A stretch of 64,000 nt of DNA from Atopobiaceae bacterium (GCA_017533825.1 JAFWIE010000033.1:1-64000); one strand, 5' to 3'. Shown: positions 1 to 9,596, counted from the stretch's first letter. Made by a program: numbers and translations. The notes: generated from the letters alone by a model not told the origin.

Positions 1-105
1 GCCAAGGGCAGGCGGTGCCGGCGGACAGGCGGGTTTCAGCACGAAGGCGGAACGCACATTCCACGACTATAATGTTTCGGTCCAGAGAGATGTCAGGGGG
101 GCATT

Positions 106-1293
106 ATGAAGCGAGCGGGTCTTACGCGTCGGGAGTTCACGTGTGCCATGGGAGCGGGAGCGGCAGCAGTGCTCGCGGGATGCGCGAGCAACACCTCGTC
201 GAACGATGCCGCAGCAAGCGATGCTGTGGCAGAAAACGCCACCGAAGAGGCATCGCAGGAGGAGACAGACCGAGCGCAGGATGAGCCGGCACCCGGAGCT
301 GCCACGGAAGCGGCAGCGAGCGCACCTCTGACCTGCTTCGACATGCACGCCGACACCGTGACGCGCATCGCAATGCAGAAGTATCCGCCCTACGATCAAG
401 AGCTGGACCGCTACACCGGCGACCTTGAATGCAACAATGGCGAGCTCTCTGCCGACCGCATGGGAGCCGTGCGTTGGGCCCAGTGCTACGCAATCTGGAT
501 GCCCGACGAGGACGAGAAGATCAGCCACGTCGACTGGTATCACAAATCGGTGAAGTGGTTCAAGAAGCAGATGAAGATGCATGCGGATCGCTTCGCGCAA
601 GCCCGCTCAGGCTCGGACATACAGAAGATTCTGGAAGACGGCAAGGTCGCAGCCATTCTGACCGTAGAGAATGCCGCTTGTCTCGATGCAGGCCTCGAGA
701 TGGTGGACGAATTCGCCAAGGATGGCGTGCGTATCGCCAGCTTGACGTGGAACGGCAAGAACGTCCTCGGCTGTGGCAACGATAACGTGGACGAAGGCCT
801 CACCGACTTAGGCAGGGAATGCATTGCCGCACTCGAGGAGCGCGACATCATCGTGGACGTCTCGCACCTCAACGACAAGTGCTTCTGGGAGGTCGATAAG
901 CTCGCCACCAAGCCGTACGTGGCCACACACTCCAATGCGCGCGCCGTCTGCAACCATTCACGCAACCTCGATGACGACCAGTTCAAAGCCATCGTCGCCA
1001 GCGGCGGTCTCGTGGGCCTCAACTTCAATATGGACTTCGTGCGCAACGGCGGGACTCTCTACACCTTCGAAGAGCTCGCCGCCCACGTCGAACACTGGCT
1101 CAGCCTGGACGGCGGCGAAGATGCGCTCGCACTCGGATCGGATCGCGATGGGGCGATTACCCCCTCATGGCTCGCAGACTGTGGGATGCAATCGTATCTA
1201 TACGCGCGCTTCGAGGAGGCCTTCGGGCAAAGCATTGCGGACAAGCTGTTCTACAAGAACGCACTCCGCTTGTTTGGGGTTGAGGAGGGGTAG
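106..1293 (+). CDS. Membrane dipeptidase (peptidase M19), Tat lipoprotein
   Basis: Predicted zinc dipeptidase of the renal-dipeptidase family (M19), which cleaves dipeptides outside the membrane. The N-terminus has a twin-arginine motif (TRREF, residues 7-11) and a lipobox LAGC (23-26), so export by Tat and lipid anchoring are likely. A low-complexity Ala/Glu linker follows to about residue 75. Family motifs seen in order are HADTV (metal ligands, about 80), TWNGKN (about 210), VDVSHL (about 250), ATHSNAR (about 275) and GSDRDG (about 345). At 395 residues the length is usual for the family plus a linker. It stands alone, followed by a broken regulator. Substrate preference is not visible. 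Confidence 0.9.
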   Translation: MKRAGLTRREFTCAMGAGAAAVLAGCASNTSSNDAAASDAVAENATEEASQEETDRAQDEPAPGAATEAAASAPLTCFDMHADTVTRIAMQKYPPYDQELDRYTGDLECNNGELSADRMGAVRWAQCYAIWMPDEDEKISHVDWYHKSVKWFKKQMKMHADRFAQARSGSDIQKILEDGKVAAILTVENAACLDAGLEMVDEFAKDGVRIASLTWNGKNVLGCGNDNVDEGLTDLGRECIAALEERDIIVDVSHLNDKCFWEVDKLATKPYVATHSNARAVCNHSRNLDDDQFKAIVASGGLVGLNFNMDFVRNGGTLYTFEELAAHVEHWLSLDGGEDALALGSDRDGAITPSWLADCGMQSYLYARFEEAFGQSIADKLFYKNALRLFGVEEG

Positions 1294-1368
1294 CCTCCAG
1301 TGGAAAGACATTACTAATGCCATGCATACACGGTGGTTGACAATCGTTCATTCGCCAAAAGCGAGCGT

Positions 1369-1631
1369 ATGGACAATGGAGTTGTATATAACGAACTCGA
1401 GCGCTACTACGCTATCCAGCTCGCACAGTGGTTGCGCGAGCTGCGGTGCGAGCGCCGCGTAGCCAGAAGTACGTCGCCCTCAGCGCAGGCATTTCGACCT
1501 TTACCTACCAGAAGTTCGAGAAGGGCGAGTTGAACCCAGGCAAACCCATGAACCCACGACTCTCCACCCTCGTCGCCCTTGCGCGCGCATTCGAGGTGGA
1601 GCCATAGGAACTCATCCGCTTCGAGCGATGA
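1369..1631 (+). pseudogene. Broken XRE-family HTH regulator
   Basis: Translation from ATG 1369 reads YYAIQLAQWLRELRCERRVA, then the helix-turn-helix continues in another frame as KYVALSAGISTFTYQKFEKG and NPRLSTLVALARAFEVEP. The switch is near 1463-1466 and fits loss of a single base. After EVEP an in-frame TAG (1605-1607) is followed by ELIRFER and TGA, so the last turn is cut off too. The pattern LRELR...QKYVALSAGIS...LVALARAF is that of small Cro/CI-type regulators. Two independent lesions argue for a true pseudogene rather than a sequencing slip. Confidence 0.7.
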
Positions 1632-1797
1632 GCGTGTCGCAGGTGCGTGTCCCCCGACGCTACACCGCACTCTCGTTGCGTCCGGATTGTCGAAAAGTTT
1701 TCCACATCCGCATCAGGTCGTGCTATAGTTTTCAACACGGTTGGCGGCATGCAAGTCCCGTGACCGGGCGGCGCCTCCTGGGAGGGAGGTGGTTGCC

Positions 1798-1920
1798 ATG
1801 GATCTGATGACAGAGCTGATCAAGCTTCTGGCGGCTTTGGCCGTGCTCGCGAAGGCGCTCTTGGATTTCAGACCGACGGTCTCGGACGATTGCGGAGACG
1901 ATGAGGAAGAGGACCGCTAG
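1798..1920 (+). CDS. 40-residue hydrophobic peptide, toxin-like
   Basis: Small gene with a good ribosome site (GGGAGGGAGG, 8-9 bases before ATG 1798). The product is one hydrophobic helix (MTELIKLLAALAVLAKALLD) followed by an acidic tail ending DDEEEDR. A TATAGT hexamer at 1724-1729 could be its -10 box. In the leader, CCTCC (about 1775) can pair with the GGAGG of the ribosome site, so the site may be masked in the RNA. A single membrane helix, charged tail, structured leader and strong 3' hairpin are usual for type I toxins or holin-like peptides, but I recognise no named family. The toxin role is inference. A remnant of its 3' end recurs at 7689. Confidence 0.5.
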   Translation: MDLMTELIKLLAALAVLAKALLDFRPTVSDDCGDDEEEDR

Positions 1921-2086
1921 CCGCAAGGCGTAACGGTCCTCCATTCTGAATCGAGGCGTCGCCCGGTTCGCAGCTCGGGCGTTGCCGTCAACCGCAATTA
2001 TGCGCCCCCACACGCCCGCCGTCAAGGGCATTGTCGAAAACTCGCGGCGTGCGCCAGCGGAGCCGTTCGAGAAATGCGATCAACCC
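1906..2086 (+). repeat. Direct repeat copy 1 flanking the adhesin gene
   Basis: This holds the last codons of the 40-residue peptide plus its 3' region. The same sequence recurs in the same orientation at 7689-7836: GAAGAGGACCGCTAGCCGCA, then GAATCGAGGCGTCGCCCGGT, then TTGTCGAAAACTCGC, then GAGAAATGCGATCAACCC. Copy 1 differs by an insertion of about 34 bases near 1992-2025 that begins and ends next to GCCGTCAA. Confidence 0.8.
1910..1940 (+). terminator. Hairpin at stop of the small peptide gene
   Basis: AGGACCG and CGGTCCT pair, with a further GCC/GGC inside, around a GCAA loop. The stem contains the peptide's stop codon. It is followed by a second stem (CGCCCGG...TCGGGCG, about 1959-1982). 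There is no clear T-run, so it may be a terminator or a stabilising 3' structure. Confidence 0.4.
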
Positions 2087-2454
2087 ACGTGCGTTTGTCT
2101 TACTACGCTTGAAGATGCGAAAAGGTGAGGCGCCCGCATTGTCGTATGCGTGCATGATGTCACAGACTCCAACAACCTGCGGGGGCGCTCCCCCTGCCGG
2201 TTCAATAAAGCAATATGCTCCCCAAGGCGCCTCATACCAGCGCGATCCGGGGAGGTCAACCAAACGGGGTACCCCCGAACGTTCGGCCCCACCCCGTTTG
2301 GCACGACAAGCACCCGAGGCACCTCGTTGCCGCGAGACGGGAAGCGGCTGCAACCATGATAGAACCCCAGCGTGCATCAGGGGAGACTTTCCTTGATTCA
2401 CACTGGGGTTCGCGCGCATCAGGGAAGACTCCCCTGATGGGCTCAGCGCCACAT
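2087..2454. other. Intergenic region with nested hairpins
   Basis: No convincing gene. An 11-bp inverted repeat CCAAACGGGGT/ACCCCGTTTGG (2260-2301) encloses a second palindrome CCGAACGTTCGG. Further on, CATCAGGGGAG and its complement CTCCCCTGATG lie about 55 bases apart just after the convergent end of the adhesin gene, and may form its terminator. Open frames here have no recognisable protein features. Confidence 0.5.
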
Positions 2455-5400
2455 TTACTTCACGACGACCTTGCAGATGACGGTCTTGGAACCTGCCTTG
2501 TAGTTCTTGCTGCCGGCGGCCTGGACCTTGACCTTAATCTTGTACGTGCCGGCCTTGGTCCCCTTCTTGACCGTGACCTTGCCGGTCTTCTTGTCGATGG
2601 TGAGGCACTTGGCCGAGCCCTTGGCGACCCTCGCATAGGTCACCTTGCCCTGCGCCTTTCTCGTGAACTTGAGCGGCGCGGCGACGGTGACGCCCTTCTT
2701 CTTGAGCGTGGCCGCCTTCGCCGTGCGCGTGACGGCCTTGACTGCCATGGGCTGGGCGCCCTTGGTCACGGTGACGGTGATGGTCTTGGTCGCCTTCCTC
2801 CAATTCGCGGTCTCGGCGGCGGTAACGGTGACCTTGCACGTGCCGACCTTCACGGGAGTGATGACGCCTGTGGCGCTGACCTTCGCGACCTTTGCGTTGG
2901 ACGTGGCGTAGGAGAGCTTGCCGTTGCCCGCCGTCCGCTTAGCCCCGAGGCCGACAGTCTTGCCCATGGCAACGGACTTGTTGGTGGCGCTGATGGCCTG
3001 GGTCCTCTTGCCAATGGAGAAGGTTCCCTTCGCGGTGCCCGTGTAGTTGCCCGCGCCGCTGACGGTGACGGTCGCGGTACCGGCGTTCGTGTTACTCGCA
3101 TACGTAGTCGTGTAGTCGGTGCCAGAGACGAGCGTCTTGTTACCGAGCTTGACCACAGGCGTTGGTGTGAGCGCCTTACCGGTGTAGGTCTGGCTGGCCG
3201 CAGTGACGGTAGCCTTGGCTAGGGACGCGGGCTTGATGACGAAGGCGCGGGTCGCGGTGCCGGTGAAGTTACCGTTGGCCGTGACGGTGACCTTGGCCTT
3301 GCCGACGTTCCTGTTCGCCGAGAAGGTCGTGTCATAGTCAGAGGCACCGAGCGTGAGCTTCCCCGCGCGCACAACGAGCCTAGGCTTGATGGCAGAGCCG
3401 GTATAGGTCTGATCGGCGATTGCGTCGACGGAGGTGAGCTTGGCGGGAGCGATGGAGAAGGTCGTGCTCACACTGCCCGCGTAGTCGCCCGTACCGGTGA
3501 AGGTCACGGTCGCGGTGCCTGCCGCTACGTTATCCAAGTAGGTTACAGCGTAGTCCGTGCCCCGCCTGAGCTCATAGGTCTGGCTGCGACCGCCACGGGT
3601 CATGGTGACGCAGAGCTTGGCCGCATCCTGTGTGTGCGTTCTTCCGTTGTAGGTTACGTTCGCAATGCCCTCGATGGAGGTGTTGCCCTTCGTAAGCTTG
3701 CGCGCAAGACCCAAGGCTTCGGCCGCAGCCGCGAGGGTGGCGTCCGCCGCATCCCGAGCCTTTTGTGCCACGTCCCGCTCCGCCTTGGCCGCATTCACTG
3801 CATCCTCCGCCGCCTCCATGCGCGCCGTCCCATTGAAGGAATCGAGCGCGGACTTCGCCTCGTCGTAGGTCGCCTGCTTGGCGGGGACAGCCGCCTCAGC
3901 GGTGGCAAGCGCAGCCTGCGCGCCGTCGCGTGAGGAGACGAGTCCCTCCGTCTGATCCTGCAAACTCGTCAACACGTTCTGCGCGGCCGTCACCGCATCA
4001 TCGGCGGCCTCCTTCTCGGACTGCGCGGTAGCGAGCGCCGCGTTCGCCTCGTCGAGTGCCGTCTTCTTCTGTGCCTGCGTGGCCTTGGCCGCCGAGAGGA
4101 CCTGCTTCTCTGCCGCGGCGACACCGTCACCCCTTACCGTCGCATAGTACTCCAAGAACCGCTGCTCGTACTCGTCGACTGTGTACGCAGCCGTGTTGCC
4201 GCCAAAGAACTGCACGTACGTGTAACCATACTTTGTACCGCGAGTGCAGACACCGAAGCCACACGCTGAGAAGTTCGGGTTGATGTCGTTAATGTAGTGC
4301 CCAACGGACTTGTTCGGGTAGTTTGAGGAGAGGTACTGTGTCACCGCACTGACATTACTTTTGTACCACGTGTATGCCGCCTCGCCAGTAGGAACCGTTG
4401 AGTTGCCCGTAATACTCTTGTATGCCGCATCGAAGTATCCCTTCTCTTGGTCATACCACTGGGAGAAGGGATTGCTGCCCCAGTTCCACGCAGCGTTTTC
4501 ACCACTGATGTAGCCGGTAAGCGATAGGTCACTGAACTGCTGCGCGTGTCCAATCACCGTGTCGGAGTAGTCGGCATCTGCCTGTGCGTAGGCCATGAGC
4601 AGATTGGTGACCTTCAGCTCGCTCAAGCCCAGACCCGAGCGAATCTCGTTGAGCTTGCGAATCCACTGGAACGAGGCCTTCATATTGTCCAAGGAGGTGG
4701 CGTCAACCTCCTCGCCCTTCTTAATCTTGTCTTTGTAGTTGCAGTTCTCGAGTGCATCGACTGCGTCGGTCGCACCGACACTCTGGAAAAACCCGAAGCT
4801 CCCCTGAGCCGCCTGCGCCTCGGCTTCCGCGACTTTCGCGTCCACGGCGGCCTGGGCGGCAGCGACGTCTGAGGTCGCGTCGTCGTGGGCGGTCTGGGCG
4901 GTGGTTACGGCAGACTGGGCGGCGACAAGGGCCTGCTGCTTCTGGGTAGCCTTGGTCTGCTTCGCGGCGAGGTCAGATTCTGCCTCGGCAGTGGCGGCTG
5001 CATTCGCGTCCACGGCGGCCTGGGCCTCTTCCAGCGCGGCCTGCTTCACGTCGCGGTCTGACTTGGCGGCGTCGAGCTCGTCCTTAGCGACGTCGGCAGC
5101 TGATTTCAGCCCCGCGTACTCCTCACCGACCTCGTTCTCAACTCTCTGCAGCGCAGCGAGGGCGCCCTGATAGGCTTGCTCCTTCTGGGCAAGCGTTTCG
5201 GCGGCAGCATCGGCGTCGGCCTTGGCCTGTTCGTAGTCTGCCTTCAGCTCGTTGTACACGGAGTCGTCAGCCGGCGGGTCATCCGCCACACGCACCACGT
5301 TAAAGACTTTGCGCAGCTCGCCCGTGTAGTTTCCCTTTGCGGCAACGACAACCGTTACAGAGCCAACCTTCGTGCGATCGCCCTCATAGCTCACGTCATA

Positions 5401-7344
5401 GTCCGTTGTCCCGAGCACGAGACCGTTTGCCCGCACCGTCAGCTTCGGTGTCACATCACCGCCGGTCCACGCGACGTCTGCGATGTCGTCGATTACAGTG
5501 ATTGCCCGCGGAGCGATGGAGAAGGTCGTGCTCACACTGCCCGCGTAGTCGCCCGTGCCCGTTACCGTGACCGTGGCCGTACCGGCGTTCACGTTGTTCT
5601 GATACGACAGTGTGTAGTCGGTATCCAGCACAAGCGTCGTGCCGTCTAGGCTGACCGTCGGCTTGGGCTCAATGGCATTGCCGGTATAAGTCTGACTCGT
5701 CAACCCCGTCACGAGTGCATCGTCAATCTCAGTCTTGCCCGCGCCCAACGTATAGGTGTCTGCGATGCCGACACGACCCTCAACGAGCTGCCCGACCGTA
5801 TAGGCTTGTCCCGTCTGAGAAGACTTCCAATCGCCATCAGGAAATACGGCGAGCATATTCGCACCGCACTTGGCACCCACCGTGATAGACGCTAAACCAT
5901 TGCACCCCATGAAACACTCGTCAAGGTTTTCTGCCTGCGAGGTGTCCCAACCAGAAAGGTCAAGCGACGTAAGCGAGGAGCAGTTCCGAAAGACGCCATC
6001 CATGACAGCTACCTTCGCGGTGTTCCACCCGGAGACATCGAGTTCGGTAAGGGACCAGCAACTATTAAAGATGTCACCCATGTTCGTCAAGCTCGACATA
6101 TCCCATCCGGAGACATCGAGGGATTCAAGACTGCCACATTCAGAGAACATCGCCCACATCCTCGTCACCTTCGAGGTATTCCAGTGAGAAACGTCAAGAG
6201 AGGTCAGCGAGTAGCAGCGGACAAACATAAAGAACATGTCCTCCACGTTGGAAGTGTCCCACCGCGAGACATCGAGCTCTGCCAGCTCGTAGCACTCGGG
6301 AAACATGCAACCCATGTCCGTCACATGCGACGTGTTCCACTTTGAGACATCGAGGGACTTCAAGGATTGGCAACAATTGAAGGTACCCCACATGTTTTCT
6401 ACGCTGGAGGTATTCCAATCCGCCACGTCAAGCGAGGTAAGGGCAGTACAGGACTTGAACATGTTCGCCATATTCGTGACACTTGCCACGTTCCATCCCG
6501 AGACGTCGAGCACACTTAACGACTCGCAATTCTCGAACATCCCGGCCATCGATGTGACGTTGGAAGTGTCCCATCTTGATACGTCAAGGGACACGATGGA
6601 CTGACAACCAGTGAACATGGAATCCATTATCATTACGCTCGAGGTATTCCACTTCGAGACATCTAACGCAGTCAGTCCGGCGCAGCCGTAGAACATGCCC
6701 CCCATGGCCGTCACATGTGACACGTCCCAGTCGCCCACATCGACCGAGGAGAGTGAAGCGCAACCACCGAACATGTATGCGGTACAATCTACCTGCGACA
6801 AGTCCCATCCGGATGTGTTAACTGACGAGAGTTCCGAACACTCGTAGAACAGGAACGAGCTGTCTTGCGGCAGTTGAGCCCCTTCGTCAAAGGTCACACT
6901 GCGTATACTACCCCTGTATTGATACCAAGGGTAATAGGATTCGCTGTCTTCCCCCCAGTCCCCCCTAGATTCTGCAAGCTGGCCACTCACTCCGTTAGTC
7001 GGGCGCACACGCAGCATCCCGTCACCGTCGATGGACCATGTGCATGTACCCCATTCGCCGGACGCGACCGTGGCATCCTGCGATTTTTCCAAGTATTCAA
7101 CAATGGCTTCCTCATCCTCAGTGGATTGCCCCTCTTCAATCGTCACCCCTTCCGCATCTGGAGCCTCGTTGATGGAGGTTACCTCGGAATCTGACTCCTC
7201 CAACGGCTCATCGTCCTTGACTATCAAAGCCTCTTCGGCAGAAACCTCCTCCACTGCCTCGGCCAGCGCCTGCGCGGGCACCGTACCGAAGGCCAGCAGA
7301 GCGCTCAGCCCGAGCGAGAGCGCCCGTCTTGCCGCCATCCTCAT
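2455..7344 (-). CDS. Large secreted BspA-like/Ig-like/CAP-domain protein
   Basis: A 1629-residue exported mosaic protein. Ribosome site GGAAGGAGACAAGG precedes the ATG. Residues 1-29 are a signal peptide (RRALSLGLSALLAFG, cut near AQALA). Residues of about 170-480 hold 12 BspA/DUF285 leucine-rich units of about 25 residues (pattern LDVSxWNTSxVxxMxxMFxxC). Ig-like units follow (about 545-685, core DYAGSVSTTFSIAP). An Ala/Lys coiled coil (about 690-850) leads to a CAP/SCP domain (about 885-1065, with IGHAQQ and GENAAW). A second coiled coil (about 1070-1205), more Ig-like units (1205-1445) and a Big2-like domain (1448-1525) precede the last Ig-like segment. No LPXTG motif is present, so cell attachment is unclear. 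Adhesion or matrix binding is inferred from the domains. Confidence 0.85.
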   Translation of the reverse strand: MRMAARRALSLGLSALLAFGTVPAQALAEAVEEVSAEEALIVKDDEPLEESDSEVTSINEAPDAEGVTIEEGQSTEDEEAIVEYLEKSQDATVASGEWGTCTWSIDGDGMLRVRPTNGVSGQLAESRGDWGEDSESYYPWYQYRGSIRSVTFDEGAQLPQDSSFLFYECSELSSVNTSGWDLSQVDCTAYMFGGCASLSSVDVGDWDVSHVTAMGGMFYGCAGLTALDVSKWNTSSVMIMDSMFTGCQSIVSLDVSRWDTSNVTSMAGMFENCESLSVLDVSGWNVASVTNMANMFKSCTALTSLDVADWNTSSVENMWGTFNCCQSLKSLDVSKWNTSHVTDMGCMFPECYELAELDVSRWDTSNVEDMFFMFVRCYSLTSLDVSHWNTSKVTRMWAMFSECGSLESLDVSGWDMSSLTNMGDIFNSCWSLTELDVSGWNTAKVAVMDGVFRNCSSLTSLDLSGWDTSQAENLDECFMGCNGLASITVGAKCGANMLAVFPDGDWKSSQTGQAYTVGQLVEGRVGIADTYTLGAGKTEIDDALVTGLTSQTYTGNAIEPKPTVSLDGTTLVLDTDYTLSYQNNVNAGTATVTVTGTGDYAGSVSTTFSIAPRAITVIDDIADVAWTGGDVTPKLTVRANGLVLGTTDYDVSYEGDRTKVGSVTVVVAAKGNYTGELRKVFNVVRVADDPPADDSVYNELKADYEQAKADADAAAETLAQKEQAYQGALAALQRVENEVGEEYAGLKSAADVAKDELDAAKSDRDVKQAALEEAQAAVDANAAATAEAESDLAAKQTKATQKQQALVAAQSAVTTAQTAHDDATSDVAAAQAAVDAKVAEAEAQAAQGSFGFFQSVGATDAVDALENCNYKDKIKKGEEVDATSLDNMKASFQWIRKLNEIRSGLGLSELKVTNLLMAYAQADADYSDTVIGHAQQFSDLSLTGYISGENAAWNWGSNPFSQWYDQEKGYFDAAYKSITGNSTVPTGEAAYTWYKSNVSAVTQYLSSNYPNKSVGHYINDINPNFSACGFGVCTRGTKYGYTYVQFFGGNTAAYTVDEYEQRFLEYYATVRGDGVAAAEKQVLSAAKATQAQKKTALDEANAALATAQSEKEAADDAVTAAQNVLTSLQDQTEGLVSSRDGAQAALATAEAAVPAKQATYDEAKSALDSFNGTARMEAAEDAVNAAKAERDVAQKARDAADATLAAAAEALGLARKLTKGNTSIEGIANVTYNGRTHTQDAAKLCVTMTRGGRSQTYELRRGTDYAVTYLDNVAAGTATVTFTGTGDYAGSVSTTFSIAPAKLTSVDAIADQTYTGSAIKPRLVVRAGKLTLGASDYDTTFSANRNVGKAKVTVTANGNFTGTATRAFVIKPASLAKATVTAASQTYTGKALTPTPVVKLGNKTLVSGTDYTTTYASNTNAGTATVTVSGAGNYTGTAKGTFSIGKRTQAISATNKSVAMGKTVGLGAKRTAGNGKLSYATSNAKVAKVSATGVITPVKVGTCKVTVTAAETANWRKATKTITVTVTKGAQPMAVKAVTRTAKAATLKKKGVTVAAPLKFTRKAQGKVTYARVAKGSAKCLTIDKKTGKVTVKKGTKAGTYKIKVKVQAAGSKNYKAGSKTVICKVVVK

Positions 7345-7405
7345 CCTTGTCTCCTTCCTTACTGGTCAAACCCTCCGCCCGATACTCCCTTCGTGGGAGG
7401 TCGCA

Positions 7406-7537
7406 TCAATTCACGACGACCGTGACGGTCACGGTCTTGGAACCCTTCTTGTAGTTCTTGGTACCTGCGGCGGTGACCTGCCGCAACGACCCCATGGTGG
7501 CGACTCGCATTCCATGGTCTGCTTTCCGGTATCTCAT
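7406..7537 (-). pseudogene. Remnant: C-terminal tail of a second Ig-like surface protein
   Basis: A 43-codon frame with its own ribosome site (AGGAGG, 7545-7552) begins MRYRKADHGMRVATMGSLRQ and ends GTKNYKKGSKTVTVTVVVN. That tail closely resembles the end of the neighbouring 1629-residue protein (GSKNYKAGSKTVICKVVVK). The signal peptide and all repeats are missing, so this is best read as an internal-deletion remnant of a related surface-protein gene, lying just upstream of the intact one in the same orientation. Confidence 0.6.
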
Positions 7538-7928
7538 GGGCTCAATCCTCCTCGTATGGTCACGATAACCCCGCAACCCCATCCTATCATCTGTCATTGA
7601 ACGTTATTTCCGTAAACCGTCGTTATATCAAACTTAGTATTGCTCTTTGAACCAAATTATTCGGATGAGTGTTGCGCGGAAGTATGACGAAGAGGACCGC
7701 TAGCCGCAAGGCGTAACGGTCCTCCGTACAGAATCGAGGCGTCGCCCGGTTCGCAGCTCGGGCGTTGCCGTCAAGGCGTTGTCGAAAACTCGCGACGCGG
7801 GCGCCAGCGGAGCCGTTCGAGAAATGCGATCAACCCGCATGTGTTTGCATGCCGCGTGTGCCACCGAGCCGAAAAAGGCTTGACTGAGTAGGGGTATCCC
7901 CCCAACGGACCTCAGTGGACCTGTAGCC
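7538..7928. other. AT-rich upstream region plus repeat
   Basis: No gene seen. Positions of about 7590-7680 are distinctly AT-rich for this genome and could hold a promoter reading left. The second copy of the small-peptide 3' repeat occupies 7689-7836. The stretch 7837-7928 shows nothing recognisable. Confidence 0.4.
7689..7836 (+). repeat. Direct repeat copy 2 (small-peptide 3' remnant)
   Basis: Same orientation as 1906-2086. It keeps only the last few codons (GAAGAGGACCGCTAG), the two hairpins and the downstream conserved block ending ATGCGATCAACCC. The body of the peptide gene is absent, so the copy is truncated. Confidence 0.8.
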
Positions 7929-9596
7929 CTATGCCCAGGTTGCGCGTGCCTCCCAAGGACGCAGCGTCATCGCGTCACCACGCTCGGCATAGTTGCCGAT
8001 GAGCACCGCTTCGACGCCGCTGGCGACTGCAGGTTGCTCGACGCCCGAGAAGTTGCACTGCACGACCACGCGTTTATCCTCGAGCGTGCGCTCGTAGGCT
8101 ATCACCACATCACTCCCCACGTCGAGGAAGTGAATGTCTCCGCACTGGATGATGGGATTCTCTTTGCGAATGCGGATGAGCTCCTTGAAGTATGAGCGCA
8201 CGGAGTGCGGATCGGCCGCCTCCGCCTCCGCGTTGACGGTGTCGTAGTTCCCCACGAGCGCCAGCCATGGCTCGCCCGTGGTGAATCCAGCGTTGGGCCT
8301 GCCGTTCCATGCCATGGGTGTACGTCCATCGTCGCGCGAGCGAGCGTGCACGACCTCGAATGCCTCCTCAGGCGAAAGCCCACCCTCCTGCAGGATGCGA
8401 TAGTAGTTGACGCTCTCTACGTCGCGGTACTGCTCGATACTCGTGAAGTCGGTGATCGTCTGCCCAAGCTCTTCGCCCTGGTAGATGTACGGAGTTCCGC
8501 GCATGAGGTGCGTGCAGGTGGCTAGCAATGTGCTCGACTCGTACCAGTAGCGCTCCGTGTCTCCAAAGCGCGAGTTGGGTCGGGGCTGGTCGTGGTTCGA
8601 CCAGAAGAGCGCATTCCAGCCTCCGCCTTCCGCCATCTGCTCCTGCCACGTAGCAAAGAGGTCGCGCAGTTGCGCGATGTCGGGCTCCTGGAGCGCCCAC
8701 TTATTGCCGTTGAGATAGTCCACCTTGAGGTGGTGGAAGCTGAAGGTCATGCCAAGCTCATGACGCTCGGGGTTCGAGTAGCCGATGCAGTTCTCAACCG
8801 ACGTCGAGCTCATCTCGCCGACGGTCATCAACCCGTCGATGCCACCTTCGCGCACAAGCTCCTGCAGGTACTCATGGATGTGCGGCCCGTCGGAGTAGAA
8901 CCGCCGACCGTCACCCTCATAGTCGTTCTCCCACGTCGCGGGCTTGCTGATGAGGTTGACCACGTCGAAGCGGAACGCACGCACGCCCTTGCCGCGCCAG
9001 AAGCGCAACACGCCAGCGAGCTCCGCACGCACCTCGGGATTGTCCCAGTCCAAATCGGCCTGTGTCACGTCAAAGAGGTGCAGGTACCACTTGTTGAGGC
9101 TGGGCACGTAGGCCCAAGCGTTGCCGCCGAACTTGCTCTCCCAGTTGGTGGGCGGCTCTCCTGGATTCTCGGCCGTTGCGTCCGGCGCCGCGTCCACGAA
9201 CTTGTAGTAGGCGAGGTATTTGGGGTCGCCGGCGAGCGCACGCTGGAACCACTCGTGCTCAGTCGACGTGTGGTTGAACACCATGTCGAGCATAAGACTC
9301 ATCCCGCGTTTCTCTGCCTCGCGCGAGAGTTCCTCGAAGTCGTCCATGGTGCCGAAGATCGGCTCGATGGCACGGTAGTCACTCACATCGTAGCCGTTGT
9401 CGTTCTGGGGGCTGGGGAAGAACGGCGTAATCCAGACGCAGTCGACACCAAGCTCTGCCAGGTAGTCGAGCTTCGATGTGATTCCTCGCAAGTCACCAAA
9501 GCCGTCACCGTTCGAATCGCAGAACGACCGGATGTAGATCTGGTACACCACCTTGCTACCCAGCTCCCGCGCGTGCTGCATTTCTTCTTGCCTCAT
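7929..9596 (-). CDS. treC: GH13 hydrolase, trehalose-6-phosphate hydrolase-like
   Basis: Alpha-glucosidase of family GH13, predicted to split trehalose 6-phosphate into glucose and glucose 6-phosphate in the cytoplasm. Seen: YQIYIRSFCDSNGDG at the start, DMVFNHTS, FRFDVVN (nucleophile Asp), TVGEMSS (acid Glu), WSNHDQPRP (transition-state Asp). The segments NWESKFGG, LFDVTQADL, and MTFSFHHLKVDYLNG match TreA/TreC proteins as I know them better than oligo-1,6-glucosidases. I chose ATG 9596 because GGGAGAGG lies just upstream; 9620 is possible. It is divergent from a TreR-like regulator at 9761. The substrate could also be another phosphorylated alpha-glucoside. Confidence 0.85.
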   Translation of the reverse strand: MRQEEMQHARELGSKVVYQIYIRSFCDSNGDGFGDLRGITSKLDYLAELGVDCVWITPFFPSPQNDNGYDVSDYRAIEPIFGTMDDFEELSREAEKRGMSLMLDMVFNHTSTEHEWFQRALAGDPKYLAYYKFVDAAPDATAENPGEPPTNWESKFGGNAWAYVPSLNKWYLHLFDVTQADLDWDNPEVRAELAGVLRFWRGKGVRAFRFDVVNLISKPATWENDYEGDGRRFYSDGPHIHEYLQELVREGGIDGLMTVGEMSSTSVENCIGYSNPERHELGMTFSFHHLKVDYLNGNKWALQEPDIAQLRDLFATWQEQMAEGGGWNALFWSNHDQPRPNSRFGDTERYWYESSTLLATCTHLMRGTPYIYQGEELGQTITDFTSIEQYRDVESVNYYRILQEGGLSPEEAFEVVHARSRDDGRTPMAWNGRPNAGFTTGEPWLALVGNYDTVNAEAEAADPHSVRSYFKELIRIRKENPIIQCGDIHFLDVGSDVVIAYERTLEDKRVVVQCNFSGVEQPAVASGVEAVLIGNYAERGDAMTLRPWEARATWA

